Positions 26,967-36,035 of a DNA stretch of 64,000 nucleotides are shown piece after piece. The position numbers and the translations under genes were made by a program. The notes beneath the pieces are model-generated. The model was given only the letters and a program-made list of their open reading frames with translations. It made no database searches and was not told where the DNA came from. The stretch covers positions 124,001-188,000 of the forward strand of contig NZ_SRIO01000005.1 of the NCBI RefSeq assembly GCF_004684205.1, read 5' to 3'. This DNA comes from Candidatus Macondimonas diazotrophica. Its GTDB lineage: Bacteria > Pseudomonadota > Gammaproteobacteria > UBA5335. How positions within the stretch are numbered: the first letter of the stretch is position 1; each line of letters begins with the position of its first letter.

Positions 26967-28016
26967 TCAAGGTCCGGCAGCGATGGTCAGATAGGTCTCG
27001 AGCCGTGTCCGCCATTTCGCGGGACGGTCGTGCGGCAGGTCGATCAGATGCCACAGGGCCAGCTTGGCGCGCACCAAGGCCCGATAGCGCTGGTAGAACC
27101 GCACCAGTTCCGCTGGCGGATCGTCCTCGCAGCAGGCGCCATAAGCCGCCAGCAATCCTTCCAGCGTACCCGGCTGCCCCAGCCTGGCGCACTCCAGGCC
27201 GAGATAGGCCAGCTCATCCACGGCATCGAGCATGCGCAGCTCGCGGCTGAATTCCAGGCAGTCGAAGATCACCGGCGGTTCGAGGCAGCAGACATGCTCG
27301 GGACGCAGATCCCCATGCCCCTCGATGATCCGCCCGGCACTCGCCCGCTCGGCCAACAGCAAGCCCCGGCGGTTGAGGAATTCCCGCTGACGCCGCAGGG
27401 CAGCCGACAGCCGCTCGGCATCCACCCATTCCGGTGCCGTGGCCAGGATCGCCCCTTCGCCGTCGATGGTCCGGCGCAGTCCCTCGACATAGACACCCGG
27501 ATTCAGCGGAAGCGCCGGCTGCGCCCGATAGAAGTCACCCAGATGCACCCCGATGCCTTCGACAACGGCATCGTCGAGACGACCATCGCCAATCAGGCGA
27601 TCCAGCATCCGTGCCGCCGGTAGCCGGTGCATGCCCACCAGCCAGTCCACCACGTGCGCGGGATCAAGCGGACCATCCGTCGGAGAGGCCACCACCGGAC
27701 CGACTCGCAAACCGCTACGATCACAGATGAGCGGCAACAGACCCGTGTAGACGGTCGGAGCCAGGCGCCGGTTCAGATGTAGTTCGAGCGTGGCATTGCG
27801 CCCACGCGCCGCCACGCTCGTGAGATCGATCATCCGGCTGCGCAGCGGCTTTTTGAGCTTGTAGGCGCCCACGTTGGTGAGAAAAACCCAAGAAGATCGG
27901 GTCTCGACCACCTGCACGGGTGCCGAGTCATCCTCGCTCAGTACCCCACCTTGGCACAGGAAAGCGCGCTTTTCCGCCGGAGAGACCGCAAGGGCATCGC
28001 CGGCGCCGGCTTTCAT
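26967..28016 (-). CDS. Aminoglycoside phosphotransferase-fold protein (COG2187-like)
   Basis: A 349-residue protein with a kinase-like fold. VETRSSWVFLTNVGAYKLKKP fits the N-lobe with its ATP-contacting Lys. EGHGDLRPEHVC is the catalytic loop (Asp in HGD). FDCLEFSRELRMLDAVDELAYL is the metal-binding segment with its Asp. It corresponds to the first half of the bifunctional phosphotransferase/ATP-binding proteins of COG2187; the P-loop half is absent. The substrate is unknown. It overlaps pncB by 4 nt at its start, so it belongs to the same operon and may act in nucleotide or sugar-phosphate metabolism rather than antibiotic resistance. Confidence 0.78.
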   Translation of the reverse strand: MKAGAGDALAVSPAEKRAFLCQGGVLSEDDSAPVQVVETRSSWVFLTNVGAYKLKKPLRSRMIDLTSVAARGRNATLELHLNRRLAPTVYTGLLPLICDRSGLRVGPVVASPTDGPLDPAHVVDWLVGMHRLPAARMLDRLIGDGRLDDAVVEGIGVHLGDFYRAQPALPLNPGVYVEGLRRTIDGEGAILATAPEWVDAERLSAALRRQREFLNRRGLLLAERASAGRIIEGHGDLRPEHVCCLEPPVIFDCLEFSRELRMLDAVDELAYLGLECARLGQPGTLEGLLAAYGACCEDDPPAELVRFYQRYRALVRAKLALWHLIDLPHDRPAKWRTRLETYLTIAAGP

Positions 28017-29362
28017 GTGTCCTCGCTATGCAGCTGCTGGAAACGCGACTGGGCGGCGAGCAGCGCCTGGCTCACCGCCACCGGATAGGGCTGCGCCGCA
28101 TCGGACAGGCTCTGCAGCCGGGCGGGGAGCCGGTCCAGCCCGGCCGCCAGGTGTGCACGGGATGCAGACAATCCGGGACTGGCGCTGGGCAGGCGACAAC
28201 CCTTTCGCATCACACAGTGCAGCAGGGGTTCACCCATCACAGCTTCATCGCGGCGCGCGATGACATCGCCGATTGCCGAGTTGCCTTCCATGATGCGATA
28301 GACCTGTTTGGGACCCGGCAAGCTGACCTTGCCCGGCGACAGCTTGCCGCAATCGCGCCCGTTGTAGGACACGAGCTTGTACGCCGCCTCCAGGCTTGGC
28401 CCATCGGCCACGACACTGACCGCCGTGCCGACCCCGAACACGTCAATCGGCGCGCGGGCAGCGCGCAGCGCCGCCACCCGGTACTCGTCCAGATTGCCGC
28501 TCGCCACGATGCGCACGTCGGTCAATCCGGCGGCATCAAGCAAACTCCGGCTTTGCCGCGCCAATGTGGCCCGATCACCCGAATCGAGCCGGATGCCACC
28601 CACCTTGAAGCGCTCACCCAGACGATGGGACAACGCGATGATGCGCTGCACGGCGTGCAGGGTATCGTAGGTGTCCACCAGCAACGTAGTCCCCGGATAG
28701 TGTTCGGCGAAGCGAATGAACGCCTGCTCTTCGTCCGGGTGCGCTTCGATGTAGCTATGCGCCACCGTGCCCACCACCGGAATGCCCAGCCGCTGCCCGG
28801 CTTCGAGATTCGACGTGCCGACATAGCCGGCAATTGACAGCGCCCGAGCACAGGCCAGCGCGGCATCACGCCCATGCGTGCGCCGGGCGCCGAAATCCAC
28901 CACATCCGCGCCCGCGGCCGCAGCCACCACGCGAGCGCCCTTGGAGGCCACCAGCGTCTGGTAGTGGATGAGGTTCAGCACTGCGGTTTCGATCAGCTGC
29001 GCTTCGGGCAAGGGGGCTTCGATCGAAAGCAACGGTTCGTTGGGAAAACACACCGTCCCTTCGGGCATCGCGTGGACGGTACCGCTGAAACGAAACTCCC
29101 GGAGAATTTCGAGCACTTCCGGGGTAAATCGCCCCAAACTGCGCAAATAGTCGATTTCATCCGCGGTAAAGCGAAGATTCTCCAGATAATCCAGGACATC
29201 CTCGAGACCGCAGGCCACCAGATAATTGCGCCCCGGCGGCAACCGGCGCGCAAACAGCTCGAATACCGCCGGGCCAGTCATGCCCTCGGTGTGATAGGCC
29301 TGGAACATCGTCAGCTGATACTGATCGCTGAACAGGGCGGGAATGGGATGATCCTTGCTCAT
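28013..29362 (-). CDS. pncB: Nicotinate phosphoribosyltransferase
   Basis: A 449-residue type II phosphoribosyltransferase joining nicotinate to PRPP to make nicotinate mononucleotide, in the Preiss-Handler NAD salvage route. Visible marks are LFSDQYQLTMFQAY, DFGARRTHGRDAAL, VGTVAHSYIEAHPDE with the phosphoenzyme-forming His in AHS, and GGIRLDSGD for PRPP binding. Length is usual for the family. Its start overlaps the stop of the nicotinamidase gene (4 nt) and its end overlaps the phosphotransferase-fold gene, giving a tight salvage operon. Confidence 0.92.
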   Translation of the reverse strand: MSKDHPIPALFSDQYQLTMFQAYHTEGMTGPAVFELFARRLPPGRNYLVACGLEDVLDYLENLRFTADEIDYLRSLGRFTPEVLEILREFRFSGTVHAMPEGTVCFPNEPLLSIEAPLPEAQLIETAVLNLIHYQTLVASKGARVVAAAAGADVVDFGARRTHGRDAALACARALSIAGYVGTSNLEAGQRLGIPVVGTVAHSYIEAHPDEEQAFIRFAEHYPGTTLLVDTYDTLHAVQRIIALSHRLGERFKVGGIRLDSGDRATLARQSRSLLDAAGLTDVRIVASGNLDEYRVAALRAARAPIDVFGVGTAVSVVADGPSLEAAYKLVSYNGRDCGKLSPGKVSLPGPKQVYRIMEGNSAIGDVIARRDEAVMGEPLLHCVMRKGCRLPSASPGLSASRAHLAAGLDRLPARLQSLSDAAQPYPVAVSQALLAAQSRFQQLHSEDT

Positions 29363-29946
29363 GCCAGCACCGCACCTCGCTGGCGCATTTCCGCCAGAGC
29401 GCGATCCCCGTCGCCAGGCTCGAGGTCCACACCCCGGATGGCGTCCGTGAGCACCGTCACGGCGTAGCCCCGCTCAAGGCCGTCGATTACGGTGGCGCGA
29501 ACGCAATAGTCGGTAGCCAGTCCTGCAACCACGAGTCGGGTGATTTCACGGGTGGCGAGTAGCGCCAGCAGCGGCGTATTCCGAACTTCCCCGCTTTGTG
29601 GATCGCGCATCGAAAACCCCGAATAGCCGTCCTCGCCACCGATTCCCTTGGAAATCACCGGGCCAAGCACGGTCAGCGCCGGGTGCAAGAGGGCCCCCCA
29701 CGTATCGCGCACACAGTGCACCGGCCAAATCCCGCCATCCTTCTCGAAATGCGCCGTCACCGGCGGGTGCCAATCTCGGGTATAGACGACCAGGGCGCCA
29801 GCGGCGAGCGCCCGCTCGATTTCCACATTGATGAGCGGAATCACCGCCTCGCCGCCGCGAACGTAAAGGCTGCCTTTCGGATCGGCGAAATCGTTCTGGA
29901 CATCCACGACAACGAGCGCGGTACGCGCGTCATAAGTCAAGGCCAC
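29359..29946 (-). CDS. pncA: Nicotinamidase
   Basis: The start is GTG 29946, chosen because AGGAGGT lies 5 nt upstream (complement at 29951-29957), giving 195 residues. It hydrolyses nicotinamide to nicotinate and ammonia. The catalytic Asp is in VVDVQNDF, the Lys in ISKGIGG and the nucleophile Cys in LATDYCVRAT. The metal-binding site is DWHPPVTAHF. It feeds the phosphoribosyltransferase encoded directly downstream. Confidence 0.93.
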   Translation of the reverse strand: MALTYDARTALVVVDVQNDFADPKGSLYVRGGEAVIPLINVEIERALAAGALVVYTRDWHPPVTAHFEKDGGIWPVHCVRDTWGALLHPALTVLGPVISKGIGGEDGYSGFSMRDPQSGEVRNTPLLALLATREITRLVVAGLATDYCVRATVIDGLERGYAVTVLTDAIRGVDLEPGDGDRALAEMRQRGAVLA

Positions 29947-30049
29947 TAAATACCTCCTGTCAGCGTCGGTGGGCTGCATGGGCCAGGACTTGGCCCTCCC
30001 CCCGGAGCGCCATGTGCACGCCGTGTCCACGTGCGGCTTCGCCGATCGG

Positions 30050-30697
30050 CTAGCCCTGGGATTGCCTCGAACTCGCTGCGCCCGCGCGGCACTCCTCCAG
30101 CAGGCGGACCACTTCGGTGTCCTCAACCTGGGCGAAATCCCGGTAGAACTCCCCTACGGAACCGAACCATGGCGGCATTTCCAGGCAGACGATCTCATCG
30201 GCATATCCGGATAGGCGGGCGATGGTCTCCGGCGGTGCCACCCCGATGGCCGCAATCAATCGCCGAGGCTGGTGGCGACGGACCGCTCGCAAGGCGGCGA
30301 TCAGGGTCGAGCCGGTGGCCACACCGTCATCCACCACGATCACGATCCGCCCGGCCGGATTGCGCGCCGGCCCGTAGATCCGGCGGCGTGCATCCAAGAC
30401 GCCGCGCTGATGCGCAACTTCACGCTCGAGGTCGGATGAGTCAAGGCAAGAGGCGGCGTCGGGATTGATCCAGACAGCGCCGGATTCGTCGACGGCGCCA
30501 ATAGCATATTCGGGATTGCCCGGAGCGCCCAGTTTGCGTACCAGAACCACGTCCAGCTCGCCATCGAGGATCTGCGCGATATGCGCGGCCATGGGCACAG
30601 CGCCGCGCGGAATCGCCAGGACCAAAGGGTGTTGCCCTTTCACTGACGACAGCCGACCGGCCAGTCGGCGCGCAGCGTCCATGCGGTCGTCGAACAT
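30050..30697 (-). CDS. Phosphoribosyltransferase (COG1926-like)
   Basis: A 215-residue type I phosphoribosyltransferase-fold protein. I chose ATG 30697 with GAGGGG upstream over a TTG 12 nt earlier that overlaps rlpA. IPRGAVPMAAHIA and VLVRKLGAPGNPEYAIGAV resemble the COG1926 family, and VIVVDDGVATGSTLIAALRA is the PRPP-binding loop. Family members often occur in stress or dormancy islands with universal stress proteins, as here. The acceptor base is unknown. Confidence 0.85.
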   Translation of the reverse strand: MFDDRMDAARRLAGRLSSVKGQHPLVLAIPRGAVPMAAHIAQILDGELDVVLVRKLGAPGNPEYAIGAVDESGAVWINPDAASCLDSSDLEREVAHQRGVLDARRRIYGPARNPAGRIVIVVDDGVATGSTLIAALRAVRRHQPRRLIAAIGVAPPETIARLSGYADEIVCLEMPPWFGSVGEFYRDFAQVEDTEVVRLLEECRAGAASSRQSQG

Positions 30698-30705
30698 GCC
30701 ACCCC

Positions 30706-31566
30706 TCAATCAATGGTGGGTCGGGAATCGTGAATTCCGAGATCCTCGAGTTTTGCACTGGCCATATCGAGCGCACTCACATCATCGAACGGCCCAATCC
30801 AGACCTTATGGACGGTCTGAAAGCCGTTTGGTTCACTGCGGATATCGACCGGCCCGAGCTGGGCAAGGAGAAGCCGCCGGCGCATGCGTTCGGCATTTTC
30901 ACGTTGAGAGAATGCGCCGGTCTGCAGGTAAAAGCGTGGCTTGCCGGCCACAGCCCGGGGGCCGGCATTCGCGATCACAGCACCCGCCTCAGCAGGTTCG
31001 ATAGCAACGACCTCTACCGGCGCCGTGCCCTGTTGCACGATTCCAAGACGCGTGGCTGCGGCGAAAGACAGGTCGATTACACGGTTGCCGACGAAGGGTC
31101 CACGATCGTTCACCCGCACTACGGCGCTGCGTCCATTCTCGAGATTGGTCACCCGGACATAGGAGGGCAGGGGTAAGGTCTTGTGCGCCGCGGTCATAGC
31201 GTACATGTCGTAGCGTTCACCGCTGGACGCCGACTTGCCGTGAAAATCGGGTCCGTACCACGAAGCGATCCCGCGTTCGTAAAAGCCCTTTGCCGAATCC
31301 AGGACGACGTAGCGCCGCCCATTGACGACGTAATACGGCGGATTGCCCAGCCGGCTGCGCGGCTCGACGCGTGGGACGGCATCCGGATACTGGCTGCTCG
31401 CGCCGCTTGCTGATGGTGTCAGCGGTGCGTTGTGTACCGGCTGGTGCGGCAGCTGCCCACACGCGGTGAGCAGTAATCCGAGCAAAACGGCGCCACCCCG
31501 GCCGAACGCCGCACGGCCGGGACGTGCACCGGCAAGGTCGATCTCAGGGCCCGGCTTGATCGGCAT
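30706..31566 (-). CDS. rlpA: Septal ring lytic transglycosylase RlpA, lipoprotein with SPOR domain
   Basis: A 286-residue lipoprotein with lipobox LLTAC (Cys36). The RlpA double-psi beta-barrel runs from about 100 to 190 with [51 protein letters not shown] and [13 protein letters not shown]. The catalytic Asp is in VNDRGPF. The C-terminal SPOR domain (about 210-285) binds denuded septal glycan. RlpA cleaves naked glycan strands at the outer-membrane-facing side of the septum. It overlaps the mltB gene by 23 nt. Confidence 0.93.
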   Translation of the reverse strand: MPIKPGPEIDLAGARPGRAAFGRGGAVLLGLLLTACGQLPHQPVHNAPLTPSASGASSQYPDAVPRVEPRSRLGNPPYYVVNGRRYVVLDSAKGFYERGIASWYGPDFHGKSASSGERYDMYAMTAAHKTLPLPSYVRVTNLENGRSAVVRVNDRGPFVGNRVIDLSFAAATRLGIVQQGTAPVEVVAIEPAEAGAVIANAGPRAVAGKPRFYLQTGAFSQRENAERMRRRLLLAQLGPVDIRSEPNGFQTVHKVWIGPFDDVSALDMASAKLEDLGIHDSRPTID

Positions 31567-32554
31567 GGCGGATTTCTTGACTCAACTGGAAAACGGCCAT
31601 GGCATACAAGACGCTGTGATTGTAGCGCGTGATGACGTAGAAATTGGGCAAGGCCAACCAGTATTCCGGCCCATCCTGCTGATCGAGCATCAGCAGATTG
31701 GCCGGCTGAGCGGCAGGCACCTGCGCCGAACTGCGAACCCCGGCCTGACGCAGCACACCCACCGTATGCGGCGTTTCGCGCTTCTGGTTGCCCAAGGCCT
31801 GGCTTTCCGGGGTCGTCGCCTCGGCGGGGTACGCCACCGGCGCGCCCTTGGTCCAGCCATGCCGGGCGAAATAGTTGGCCACGCTGCCAATGGCGTCGGC
31901 CGGCTGCCATAGATTGCGCTGCCCGTCGGCATCGAAATCGACGGCATAGGCGCGATAGCTGCTGGGAATGAATTGTCCCATGCCCATAGCGCCGGCATAG
32001 GAGCCGAGCGTTTGACGAGGATCGATTTTTTCTTCCTGCGCCAGACGCATGAAGTGCTCGAGTTCACCGAGGAAGAACCGACTGCGCGGCGGATACGCAA
32101 AACCCAGCGTTGCCAGCGCATCGAGCACCCGATAGCGACCGAAGTTGCGACCGTACTGGGTTTCAACCCCGATAATCGCGACGATGATTTCGGCGGGCAC
32201 GCCATAGCGGGCTTCGGCCTGGCTGAGCAGATCGCGGTGGGTGTTCCAGAACTGCACCCCGCCGTCGATCCGGGTGGGCGTCACGAACAGCTGGCGATAC
32301 TGATGCCACGGTTTGGCCTCATAAGGACGCGTGATGGCATCGATGATGTCCTGCTTGTAGACCGCCTCGTTCAGCAGCGCGCGAACCGCGGGTTCCGACA
32401 GGCCATCCTGATCGACCAGGCGGCGCACCAGCGCCTCGCTCTCAGCCGCATCGATCCAGGTCGGCGGGGCATCCAAGGCCGCGGCCAGCGATGCCTGAGA
32501 AAACGACCAGACGGCAAACCAGGCTGCGGTGGAAAAGCGGAGCAATCGTTTCAT
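31544..32554 (-). CDS. mltB: Lytic murein transglycosylase B
   Basis: A 336-residue exported enzyme with a signal peptide near residues 1-25, and no lipobox. The catalytic Glu131 lies in [38 protein letters not shown] is the other signature of the family, with the calcium-type loop. It cleaves peptidoglycan between MurNAc and GlcNAc, forming 1,6-anhydro ends. It overlaps rodA by 4 nt, so cell-wall synthesis and cleavage are co-expressed. Confidence 0.94.
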   Translation of the reverse strand: MKRLLRFSTAAWFAVWSFSQASLAAALDAPPTWIDAAESEALVRRLVDQDGLSEPAVRALLNEAVYKQDIIDAITRPYEAKPWHQYRQLFVTPTRIDGGVQFWNTHRDLLSQAEARYGVPAEIIVAIIGVETQYGRNFGRYRVLDALATLGFAYPPRSRFFLGELEHFMRLAQEEKIDPRQTLGSYAGAMGMGQFIPSSYRAYAVDFDADGQRNLWQPADAIGSVANYFARHGWTKGAPVAYPAEATTPESQALGNQKRETPHTVGVLRQAGVRSSAQVPAAQPANLLMLDQQDGPEYWLALPNFYVITRYNHSVLYAMAVFQLSQEIRHADQAGP

Positions 32555-33681
32555 GGAGCAAGCATCTTCTTGTGTGTCTGGATCGACATGAGCATACCGA
32601 AGCCCGCCAGCAGGGTCACCATCGAGGTTCCACCATAGCTGATCAGCGGAAGCGGCACACCCACCACCGGCAATACGCCGCTGACCATGCCGGTGTTGAC
32701 GAGCACGTAGAACAGAAAGGTAAAACTCAGGCTGGCGGCGAGCAGCCGTTCGAAGCCGTTCTGTCCGTTTGCGGAAATCCGCAGTCCGCGCACGGTGACT
32801 GCAATATAAAGTGCCAATAGCAACAGCAATCCGATGAGCCCAAACTCCTCGCCGTAGACGGCAAAGATGAAATCGGTCGTGCCTTCCGGCAAGAATTGCA
32901 GATGCGCCTGGCTACCATTGAGCCAGCCCTTACCGAACAACCCCCCGGAACCGAGCGCGATCTTGGATTGGATGATGTGATAGCCCGATCCCAACGGATC
33001 GGCTTCAGGGTCGAGCAGGGTGAGCACGCGTCGGCGCTGGTAGTCGTGCATCAGATTCCAGACCAGCGGCATCGCGGCCGCCAGCGTTCCGGCCAGTGAC
33101 AGGATCCAGCGCCATGACAGCCCCCCGAGGAACAGGACGGCCACACCCGAGGTGGCGACCAGTACGGCAGTCCCCAGATCCGGCTGTTCGGCAATCAACA
33201 ATACCGGCCCGCCAATCAGGAGCAGGATGATCGGCACATCCCAGCCGGCAGGCGGGATTCCCCGGTCCTGCAGATAGCGGGCGGCCATCAGCGGCATCGC
33301 CAGCTTCATCATTTCCGAGGGTTGAAAGCGGATCACACCCAAGTCCAGCCAGCGCTGCGCCCCTTTGCCGATATCGCCCAGCAGCATCACCAGAATGAGC
33401 AGGATCAACCCGATCCCGTAGAGACCCGGCGCCAAGCGATAGAGCCATTGGCTCGGAATCTGAGCCACCGTGAGCATCACCCCGAAGGCCAGGCCCAATC
33501 GCATCAGCTGGCGAAACAACAGGTCCATGTTCTCACCGCCGGCACTGTAGAGAATGATCAGACCGATGGTCGACAACAGACTCAACAGGACCAACAGCGG
33601 CAGATCCACATGCAGACGGGTCGGCCAATCGCGAAACGGCGCGCGCATGCCGACGCCCAGCTCATAGACCTGGCGGTTCAT
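32551..33681 (-). CDS. rodA: Rod-shape-determining peptidoglycan glycosyltransferase RodA
   Basis: A 376-residue SEDS-family membrane protein. Characteristic segments are LGDIGKGAQRWLDLGVIRFQPSEMMKLA, LIAEQPDLGTAVLVA (containing the conserved catalytic Asp), GNGSQAHLQFLPEGTTDFIFAVYGEEFGL-type periplasmic loop and VVGVPLPLISYGGTSMV. It polymerises lipid II during cell elongation together with PBP2, encoded directly upstream with a 4-nt overlap. Confidence 0.96.
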   Translation of the reverse strand: MNRQVYELGVGMRAPFRDWPTRLHVDLPLLVLLSLLSTIGLIILYSAGGENMDLLFRQLMRLGLAFGVMLTVAQIPSQWLYRLAPGLYGIGLILLILVMLLGDIGKGAQRWLDLGVIRFQPSEMMKLAMPLMAARYLQDRGIPPAGWDVPIILLLIGGPVLLIAEQPDLGTAVLVATSGVAVLFLGGLSWRWILSLAGTLAAAMPLVWNLMHDYQRRRVLTLLDPEADPLGSGYHIIQSKIALGSGGLFGKGWLNGSQAHLQFLPEGTTDFIFAVYGEEFGLIGLLLLLALYIAVTVRGLRISANGQNGFERLLAASLSFTFLFYVLVNTGMVSGVLPVVGVPLPLISYGGTSMVTLLAGFGMLMSIQTHKKMLAP

Positions 33682-35564
33682 GGTATCGCTTCCTCTTCTC
33701 GCACCAGATAGGCATCGAGTACCTGGCGGCCGATGGGTGCGGCGGTGCGGCCGCCGCTGCCGCCGTGCTCGGCGACAACCGCCACAGCGACCGCCGGATT
33801 CTCCAGGGGCGCAAAGCCGATGAACAATGCGTGGTCCCGAAGGTGCGCTGCAACGTTGGCCTCAACGTATTCTTCTTCATTGCCCAACCCAAACACCTGT
33901 GCCGTGCCGGTCTTCCCCGCGTAGGCATAAGGCGCGCTCCGGCCACTGCCGTAGGCGGTTCCGCCCGGCGTCTGCACCACATCATGCATGGCATCGACCA
34001 CCGCTTCCCACTGCGCCGGGGTGCCGAATGGAACCGCCGAGCCCGGGACGGGCGTCATCGGCACGTACTGGCCACTGGCAACATCCTCGCGCGCCCGGAC
34101 CATGCGCGGGTGAACGACGCGCCCGCGGCGCGCCAGGGTTGCGGTGGCCTGCGCCAGCTGCAGCGGCGTCGCGAGGTTGTAGCCCTGTCCGATAACGTTC
34201 ACCAGGGTTTCCCCTATGTACCAGGGTTGCTTTCGGACCCGCTGTTTCCAGGCCTTGGAGGGCACCAGGCCGCCCCGCTCCCCGGGCAGATCGACGCCGG
34301 TCGCGTGACCGAAACCGAACGCCACCAGCACATCGTGAATTCGATCGATCCCCAGCTCGAGCGCCAGCTGGTAGAAATACACATCGCAGGATTCGGCGAT
34401 GGCGCGACGCAGATCGGTCCGCCCATGACCACTGCGCTTCCAGTCGCGATAGCGCCGTTCCTGATTGGGCAGCTTGACGTAGCCGGCACAGTAGACCCCA
34501 CCCGATCCGAGCGGCAGGCCGGCGGCCAGATCGGCCACCCCGAGCAGCGGCTTGACCGTGGAACCCGGCGGATACTGTCCCAGGACGGCACGGTTGAACA
34601 ACGGTCGCCCCGGGTCCTTGCTGAGCGCGCGGTAGTCTGCCAGGGAAATTCCGCCAATGAACAGATTGGCATCGTAGGACGGCTGGCTGACCAACGCGAG
34701 GATTTCGCCGCTCTCCGGCGCGATGGCAACGATGGAACCACGCTGTCCGGCCAATGCTTCCTCGGCAGCGCGCTGGAGACGGATGTCGAGACTGAGATAG
34801 AGGTTCTGGCCAGTGACCGGCGGATGGGTTTCCAGCACACGAATCGTGCGGCCCTGCGCGTTGACCTCGACCTGTTCATATCCGGTCACGCCGCGCAATT
34901 CAGACTCATAGTAGCGCTCGACGCCGCTGCGCCCGGCCTCGTTCAACCCGGCATAGGTCCCTTCCGGAACGTTGCGCAAATCCCGCTCGTCCACCGCCCC
35001 CATGTAGCCGATCACATGGGCGGTGCTCGCGCCGAACGGATAGTGGCGGGTCAGATCGGCGCGAATATCCACACCGGGGAAATGAATTCGGTCGATTGCC
35101 AGCCGCGCGACTTCCTCGTCGGTCAGGCGGTGGCGCAACGGAACCGCATCAAATGGCCGGCTGCGCCGACGCTCGCGCTCGAAGCGCTCCCGATCCTGCG
35201 GCGTAATGTCGATGAGCCGGGACAACCGGTCCAGGGTCTGCGGCAGATCCGGGACATCCTCGGGGACAATCTCCAGTCGGAACGACGGCAGGTTTTCCGC
35301 CAGCAGGACGCCATGTCGGTCATAGATCAGCCCCCGCTGGGGCGGCAGGGGACGCAACCGGACGCGATTGCCTTGGGACAGGGTCGCAAAATGGGCATGA
35401 TCGCGCACCTGCAGCTCGTACAGTCGCAGACACAGCCCCGCTACCAGAATCGCAGCGACCACGAGCGCAATAGCGATCCGACTGCGAATCAGCCGGCGCT
35501 GCAGCTCCGGGTGATACAACCGGACCCGCTGCTTCGATCGAAATCGCTGCCGCACCGTTTTCAC
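33678..35564 (-). CDS. mrdA: Peptidoglycan D,D-transpeptidase MrdA (PBP2)
   Basis: The start is GTG 35564, overlapping the mreD stop (GTGA), which gives 628 residues; longer upstream frames would run into mreD. One N-terminal membrane helix (IAIALVVAAILVAGLCLRL) is followed by the PBP dimerisation domain and the transpeptidase domain. The active-site motifs are GSTVKP (SxxK), SCD (SxN-type) and KTGTAQ. It is the elongation-specific transpeptidase that partners RodA and MreC. It stands in the order mreB-mreC-mreD-mrdA-rodA. Confidence 0.96.
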   Translation of the reverse strand: MKTVRQRFRSKQRVRLYHPELQRRLIRSRIAIALVVAAILVAGLCLRLYELQVRDHAHFATLSQGNRVRLRPLPPQRGLIYDRHGVLLAENLPSFRLEIVPEDVPDLPQTLDRLSRLIDITPQDRERFERERRRSRPFDAVPLRHRLTDEEVARLAIDRIHFPGVDIRADLTRHYPFGASTAHVIGYMGAVDERDLRNVPEGTYAGLNEAGRSGVERYYESELRGVTGYEQVEVNAQGRTIRVLETHPPVTGQNLYLSLDIRLQRAAEEALAGQRGSIVAIAPESGEILALVSQPSYDANLFIGGISLADYRALSKDPGRPLFNRAVLGQYPPGSTVKPLLGVADLAAGLPLGSGGVYCAGYVKLPNQERRYRDWKRSGHGRTDLRRAIAESCDVYFYQLALELGIDRIHDVLVAFGFGHATGVDLPGERGGLVPSKAWKQRVRKQPWYIGETLVNVIGQGYNLATPLQLAQATATLARRGRVVHPRMVRAREDVASGQYVPMTPVPGSAVPFGTPAQWEAVVDAMHDVVQTPGGTAYGSGRSAPYAYAGKTGTAQVFGLGNEEEYVEANVAAHLRDHALFIGFAPLENPAVAVAVVAEHGGSGGRTAAPIGRQVLDAYLVREEEAIP

Positions 35565-36034
35565 GCCAGACTGAAACGCCGCCGAACATGGCGCAGCACC
35601 GCGAACACCCAGGGCCAAAGCAGGCAACTGGTGAGGATGCCCTGCCACGGGAAACTGGGTTCGCTCCGATTACCCATACCCGCCAGCCAAAATCCGGGAA
35701 ACACCGCGATGGACAGCAATGGAAGCAGCAGCAGTGCCTGCTGCCACACCGGAAAGGCGCGCAACTGCAGATGAAAACGCGCCAGTGGATAGGCCATAAG
35801 CGTGAGACTGAGCGCCTGCACCCCAAGGGTACCGCCGCGACCCGCGTCAATGAGCAGGCCCAGACACCAGGCTGTCGTCAGGCTGACCCGCTCGGGCAAG
35901 GCGATGATCCAATAGGCCAGGACCAGCGCCACCCAGTGCGGCCGCCAGTCCGCTGCCCATGGCGGCAATGGCACGAAGGTCAGTGCCAGGGAAACGAAGA
36001 AGCACACCCCCAGAATACCCCAGCGTGCCGGCAT
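35561..36034 (-). CDS. mreD: Rod-shape-determining protein MreD
   Basis: ATG 36034 lies 1 nt after the mreC stop, with GGAGGAG inside the end of mreC (157 aa). It is a small hydrophobic inner-membrane protein. PLPPWAADWRPHWVALVLAYWIIALPERVSL is the typical MreD N-terminus and LGLLIDAGRGGTLGVQALSLTLMAY the second conserved part. It belongs to the elongasome with MreC and RodA. Confidence 0.92.
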   Translation of the reverse strand: MPARWGILGVCFFVSLALTFVPLPPWAADWRPHWVALVLAYWIIALPERVSLTTAWCLGLLIDAGRGGTLGVQALSLTLMAYPLARFHLQLRAFPVWQQALLLLPLLSIAVFPGFWLAGMGNRSEPSFPWQGILTSCLLWPWVFAVLRHVRRRFSLA

Positions 36035-36035
36035 G

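Noticed and set aside
33765-35774. Open frame of 669 codons on the plus strand
   Set aside because: Antisense to mrdA and mreD; no family motifs, biased composition.
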